Below, piece after piece: positions 20,445-23,588 of a DNA stretch of 23,588 nt. Both the position numbers and the translations under genes were made by a program. The notes under the pieces were generated by a model. That model saw nothing but the letters and a program-made list of their open reading frames with translations. It was not told where the DNA came from and searched no databases. Location of the stretch: positions 2,001-25,588 of the IMG/VR virus record IMGVR_UViG_3300038825_000502; one strand, written 5' to 3'. This DNA is from a virus. Each line of letters begins with the position of its first letter. Within the stretch, counting starts at the first letter, position 1.

Positions 20445-21642
20445 ACAAGTCTTAGGATTTTGTTTAGATGTTGATTTCTTTGCAAAGGTAAAGAACAAAA
20501 TAGATAGAGATATGTTTGATAGGGAACTAAAAGATATCTTTGACACAATAGTATATTCCCACACTAAATACTCTAAGACCTTAACTAAGTCTGAACTTGC
20601 AGGAATATTCAATGACAGAAATCCTGCCATGCCTGACTCAGCTAGGAACAGGGTACAGGAGATCATAGCTGAACTTGATGATACGCCTACAGATAATGAT
20701 GAGTTGCATCTAGACTTGGTCAACAATCTGTGGCTCAGAGATAGAGCAAGGCAGATAGGAGAGAAAGCACTTGAGATATTCACAGGTGAGAACGAAGAGT
20801 TCGGTGAATTGAGAAGACTTATTGATGCCGTAGAAGATGGCCGCATGAGTGACAAAACTACTTACAACATAGTAGAAAGTGATCTGTCTCAACTACTTGA
20901 AGAAGAAGCAGGAGAAACAGATTTCCCTTTTCAATTCAACCTTATCCAAGAAAAACTTAAAGGAATGGATAAGGGTAATTTAGGGATAATATTTGCTAGA
21001 CCTGAAGTAGGTAAGACTACCTTTTGTTGTTTCCTTGCATCATCTTACATCAAACAAAAATTCAAAGTTACTTATTGGGCAAACGAAGAGCCTGCCCAAC
21101 GTATCAAGCTACGTATCATTCAATCTTATTTTGAGTTGACTAGAGAAGAGATGGTGATGCAAAAAGATCAGCTACTTGAAAGGTATCACTTTGAGATAGA
21201 ACCCTATCTAACAATTATGGATTCAGTTGGCACATCTGTAGAGGAGATGGATGACTATGCAAAACTAAATAAGCCTGACATAATGTTCTGTGATCAGCTA
21301 GATAAGTTCCGTGTTGGTGGTCAGTACAATCGTGGTGATGAAAGATTGAAAGAGACCTACGTTACTGCAAGAGAAATTGCCAAGCGAAATCAACTACTTA
21401 TATGGGCAGTTAGTCAGGCAAGTTATGATGCACATGATCGACAGTTCATTGACTACTCTATGCTTGACAACTCTAGAACAGGTAAGGCTGGTGAAGCTGA
21501 TGCAATCATAGGTATTGGTAAGACAGGATCAAGCGAAGTAGATAACATAGTGCGGCACATCTGCATATCTAAAAACAAGATAAATGGATGGCATGGTATG
21601 ATCAATGCTCAGATAGATGTGCAAAGAGGAGTGTACTATTGA
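20413..21642 (+). CDS. Replicative DNA helicase, DnaB/T7 gp4 family
   Basis: A 409-aa ring helicase that unwinds DNA ahead of the polymerase. The N-terminal 160 residues are helical and resemble a DnaB-type N-terminal domain ('SVDKQVLGFCLD', 'FDRELKDIFDTIVY'). The RecA-like core has Walker A ARPEVGKT (195-202), a catalytic Glu in 'TYWANEEPAQR', Walker B 'PDIMFCDQLD' (D294), 'LIWAVSQASYDA' with the sensor-like Gln, and 'ADAIIGIGKTG'. It overlaps the primase by 32 nt with an AGGAG just before the ATG, so the two are made together. The last bases overlap the HNH gene start. Confidence 0.88.
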   Translation: MTSSTIISVDKQVLGFCLDVDFFAKVKNKIDRDMFDRELKDIFDTIVYSHTKYSKTLTKSELAGIFNDRNPAMPDSARNRVQEIIAELDDTPTDNDELHLDLVNNLWLRDRARQIGEKALEIFTGENEEFGELRRLIDAVEDGRMSDKTTYNIVESDLSQLLEEEAGETDFPFQFNLIQEKLKGMDKGNLGIIFARPEVGKTTFCCFLASSYIKQKFKVTYWANEEPAQRIKLRIIQSYFELTREEMVMQKDQLLERYHFEIEPYLTIMDSVGTSVEEMDDYAKLNKPDIMFCDQLDKFRVGGQYNRGDERLKETYVTAREIAKRNQLLIWAVSQASYDAHDRQFIDYSMLDNSRTGKAGEADAIIGIGKTGSSEVDNIVRHICISKNKINGWHGMINAQIDVQRGVYY

Positions 21643-22019
21643 CGTACAAACATGGTGACATTGGTGTAGATGGTCGTGTGTTTTGGTCGTACAATGCGAA
21701 GTCTAAAGGTGGAGAAGATTGGAGATCACCTGATCAGTTTCATAAAACAAAACAAGAAAGAAGAAACAGAGCAACAAGACTTAGAAAGATCAGAAGAAAG
21801 TGGCTAGACTACCTGAAGATGAAATGTGGTTGTCAAATATGTGGTTACAAAGAGAACCCATTTGCATTACAGTTTGATCACATTACAGGTAATAAAAGAA
21901 GAGAAGTATCTGACATGGTCACTTACAATTTAAAAACATTAATGACAGAGGTTAGAAAGTGTAGAGTGCTTTGTGCAAACTGTCATATGATACATACTAT
22001 AAATGGGAGAAAGAAATGA
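21639..22019 (+). CDS. HNH endonuclease
   Basis: A 126-aa nuclease of the HNH type. I place the start at TTG 21639 because AGAGGAG lies 7 nt upstream and the TTGA overlaps the helicase stop; an ATG at 21588 would give a longer overlap. Zinc ligands are 'CQIC' (65/68) and 'LCANC' (112/115). The catalytic region is 'LQFDHITGNKRREV' (D80, H81) and 'CANCHMIHT'. The basic helix before it (RRNRATRLRKIRRKW) suits DNA binding. It could be a freestanding homing nuclease or a phage recombination/host-DNA nuclease. It ends in an ATGA overlap with the exonuclease. Confidence 0.82.
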   Translation: MTYKHGDIGVDGRVFWSYNAKSKGGEDWRSPDQFHKTKQERRNRATRLRKIRRKWLDYLKMKCGCQICGYKENPFALQFDHITGNKRREVSDMVTYNLKTLMTEVRKCRVLCANCHMIHTINGRKK

Positions 22020-22600
22020 ATGTATTGACGTTAGATGTGGAGACAACACATAAAGCAAAGGAGTCAGGTGGCACTACTGCCCTGCCTTATTTTGGTAATA
22101 GGCTTGTGTCCATTGGTTATAAATGGCTAGGAGATGATAAGATAAACTACGATTTCTTCTATCACAAAGATAAAGAGACTTGGTATGATTCAAATACCGT
22201 AAATCGAATACAAGATGACTTGAATAAGGCTGATGTGCTTGTAGGACAAAACTTAAAGTTTGATTTGACGTGGATAAGAGCCTGTGGCTTTACCTACAAT
22301 GGTCATGTCTACGACACGATGGTAGCTGAATACATCCTAGCTAAAGCAAAGAGGTGGTCACTTAGTCTTGAATCTCTTGCAAAACGATATGGTGTTACAC
22401 AAAAAGAAAAAGATTTGGTTGCACCTTATCTAAAAGATGGTAAAACATTTTATGATATACCTTATGAGATTGTAGAAGAGTATGGTATAGCAGACGTAAT
22501 CGCTACAGAACAAGTGGCACTAAAACAACTTGAAGCCTTTGGCACAACATTTGGAGAACTATTTAATGACATTAGTACCGACACTAAAGCTTTCGCTTGA
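22016..22600 (+). CDS. 3'-5' exonuclease (proofreading domain as separate gene)
   Basis: A 194-aa DnaQ-fold exonuclease with all DEDDy motifs: Exo I 'TLDVETT' (D7, E9), Exo II 'GQNLKFDLTW' (D83), Exo III 'YGIAD' (Y156, D160). GGGAGAAAG precedes the ATG at 22016, which overlaps the HNH stop (ATGA); an upstream ATG at 21971 in the same frame is less likely. In most family A polymerases this domain is the N-terminal part of the polymerase. Here it stops at TGA (22598-22600) one base before the polymerase ATG. The two frames differ by one base. It would provide proofreading in trans. Confidence 0.88.
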   Translation: MNVLTLDVETTHKAKESGGTTALPYFGNRLVSIGYKWLGDDKINYDFFYHKDKETWYDSNTVNRIQDDLNKADVLVGQNLKFDLTWIRACGFTYNGHVYDTMVAEYILAKAKRWSLSLESLAKRYGVTQKEKDLVAPYLKDGKTFYDIPYEIVEEYGIADVIATEQVALKQLEAFGTTFGELFNDISTDTKAFA

Positions 22601-22601
22601 A

Positions 22602-23588
22602 ATGACAAAAGTCCTTACTCGGATTGAGATGAATGGACTTAAAATAAACTTAGATACCTTAGATAAGATAGAGAAAGAATACAATGAGGAACTATCCTAT
22701 CTAGAAAACAAACTACAAACTATGGCTAAAGAAGCTATGGGAGACACACCAATCAATCTATCTAGTCCTGATGATCGTAGTGTTCTGTTGTACTCACGTA
22801 AGGTGAAAGATAAACCTTTGTGGTCAATGACATTTAATCTAGGGCATGAGATGAGAGGTAACACAATCAAACCAAAGCTACGTACTCGTATGAGAAAGAA
22901 TGATTTCATTCGTAATGTGCGTAACATGACAGAGATCGTGTACAAAACTATAGGTCAATCATGTACAGATTGCTTAGGTCAAGGTCGTGTTAGACTTGTC
23001 AATAAAAATGGTGAGCCAAGTAAAGCATTACGGATATGCAAACCATGCAAAGGTAAAGGTGTTGTGTACAAAAATACTAATGAGGTAGCAGGATTTAAGA
23101 TCGTACCTCGTAATCCAAAAGATGTAGCATCTGCAGGGTTCAAGACAGATAAGGTAACTCTTGAGGATAGATCGACAGACTTAAGTGGTGAAGCACGTGA
23201 GTTCTGTGTAGCCTATTCTAGATACAATGCTATTCGTACTTATCTATCTACCTTTGTTGAAGGCATGAAAAATAACGTGGATGATGATAACTTTGTACAT
23301 CCTGAGTTCATGCAATGTGTTACTGCTACAGGTAGACTATCTAGTCGTAATCCTAACTTTCAAAACATGCCACGTGGTTCTACCTTTGCTATACGTAAGA
23401 TAGTAGAAAGTAGGTTTGAGGGTGGTTACATACTTGAGGGTGATTACTCTCAGTTGGAGTTCAGAGTAGCAGGATTTTTATCAAAAGATCCACAAGCATA
23501 TGATGATGTCGTCAAGGGAACAGACGTTCATAGCTACACTGCATCTATAATAGGGTGTTCTAGGCAGGATGCAAAGGCACACACGTTC
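22602..23588 (+). CDS. DNA polymerase, family A, with DnaJ-type zinc finger (3' end cut off)
   Basis: The first 329 codons of the replicative polymerase. The start 'VLTRIEMNGLKINLDTL' matches the block that follows the exonuclease domain in Pol I relatives. Residues 121-153 hold two CxxCxGxG repeats (CTDCLGQG, CKPCKGKG) separated by 17 residues, as in the central zinc domain of DnaJ. The polymerase part then begins, with 'TATGRLSSRNPNFQNMPRG' (motif around 241-259) and motif A 'LEGDYSQLEFRVAGF' with catalytic D281. Motifs B and C lie beyond the window. Such a DnaJ-like insertion is known from HMO-2011-type marine phages. No ribosome-binding site is obvious; coupling to the exonuclease is likely. 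Confidence 0.93.
   Translation, partial: MTKVLTRIEMNGLKINLDTLDKIEKEYNEELSYLENKLQTMAKEAMGDTPINLSSPDDRSVLLYSRKVKDKPLWSMTFNLGHEMRGNTIKPKLRTRMRKNDFIRNVRNMTEIVYKTIGQSCTDCLGQGRVRLVNKNGEPSKALRICKPCKGKGVVYKNTNEVAGFKIVPRNPKDVASAGFKTDKVTLEDRSTDLSGEAREFCVAYSRYNAIRTYLSTFVEGMKNNVDDDNFVHPEFMQCVTATGRLSSRNPNFQNMPRGSTFAIRKIVESRFEGGYILEGDYSQLEFRVAGFLSKDPQAYDDVVKGTDVHSYTASIIGCSRQDAKAHTF

Noticed and set aside
20373-20892. Minus-strand frames opposite primase and helicase.
   Set aside because: Serine/leucine-rich antisense of two genes with clear motifs; no independent signals.
1-23588. Search for CRISPR arrays, insertion sequences and a phage RNA polymerase.
   Set aside because: No regularly spaced repeats, transposase or T7-type polymerase motifs are visible in this window.

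Overview
The window is part of a tailed-phage genome and contains no bacterial chromosomal genes. It encodes a terminase, portal, scaffold and capsid module and a T7-like replication module (primase, DnaB-type helicase, HNH nuclease, 3'-5' exonuclease, family A DNA polymerase). The DNA is AT-rich and densely packed, with many 1-40 nt gene overlaps and A/T-rich codons. The polymerase carries a DnaJ-type CxxCxGxG zinc-finger insertion. From general knowledge, that feature was reported for the marine SAR116 podovirus HMO-2011 and its relatives, so I infer a marine short-tailed phage of that broad type. The host cannot be read from the sequence.

Layout. (1) 1-12407, minus strand, read right to left from a consensus promoter at 12537-12509: a small Cys protein, TerS, two small proteins, TerL, a 668-aa protein with a tyrosine-recombinase-like domain, a small protein, portal, a 76-aa gene overprinted on the portal tail, a 1154-aa protein with an HExxH motif, scaffold, and the major capsid protein running off the left edge. 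(2) 12508-13049, no confident gene: two back-to-back promoters, a rightward promoter with no convincing gene behind it, two abutting palindromes in an AT-rich setting, and a terminator. (3) 13050-18969, minus strand: a cluster of small proteins (three CxxC zinc-ribbon types, a possible winged-helix protein, a DUF932-like protein, coiled-coil proteins) headed by a C5 cytosine methyltransferase. It has its own promoter at 19030-19001 and an internal terminator/promoter near 14000. (4) 19054-23588, plus strand: a promoter with a foldable leader, a ribbon-helix-helix-like protein, a small unknown, a 28-aa membrane peptide, then primase, helicase, HNH, exonuclease and DNA polymerase (cut at the right edge).

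How it works together. Regions 3 and 4 diverge from one intergenic region and look like the host-takeover/regulation and replication arms. Region 1 is the late packaging and capsid arm. All clear promoters are sigma70-like and no phage RNA polymerase is visible here, so host RNA polymerase probably reads these genes. The least ordinary elements are the recombinase-like protein inside the packaging operon, the exonuclease/polymerase genes that a one-base shift would fuse, the orphan promoter whose leader shares a motif with the replication operon leader, and the tiny membrane peptides.
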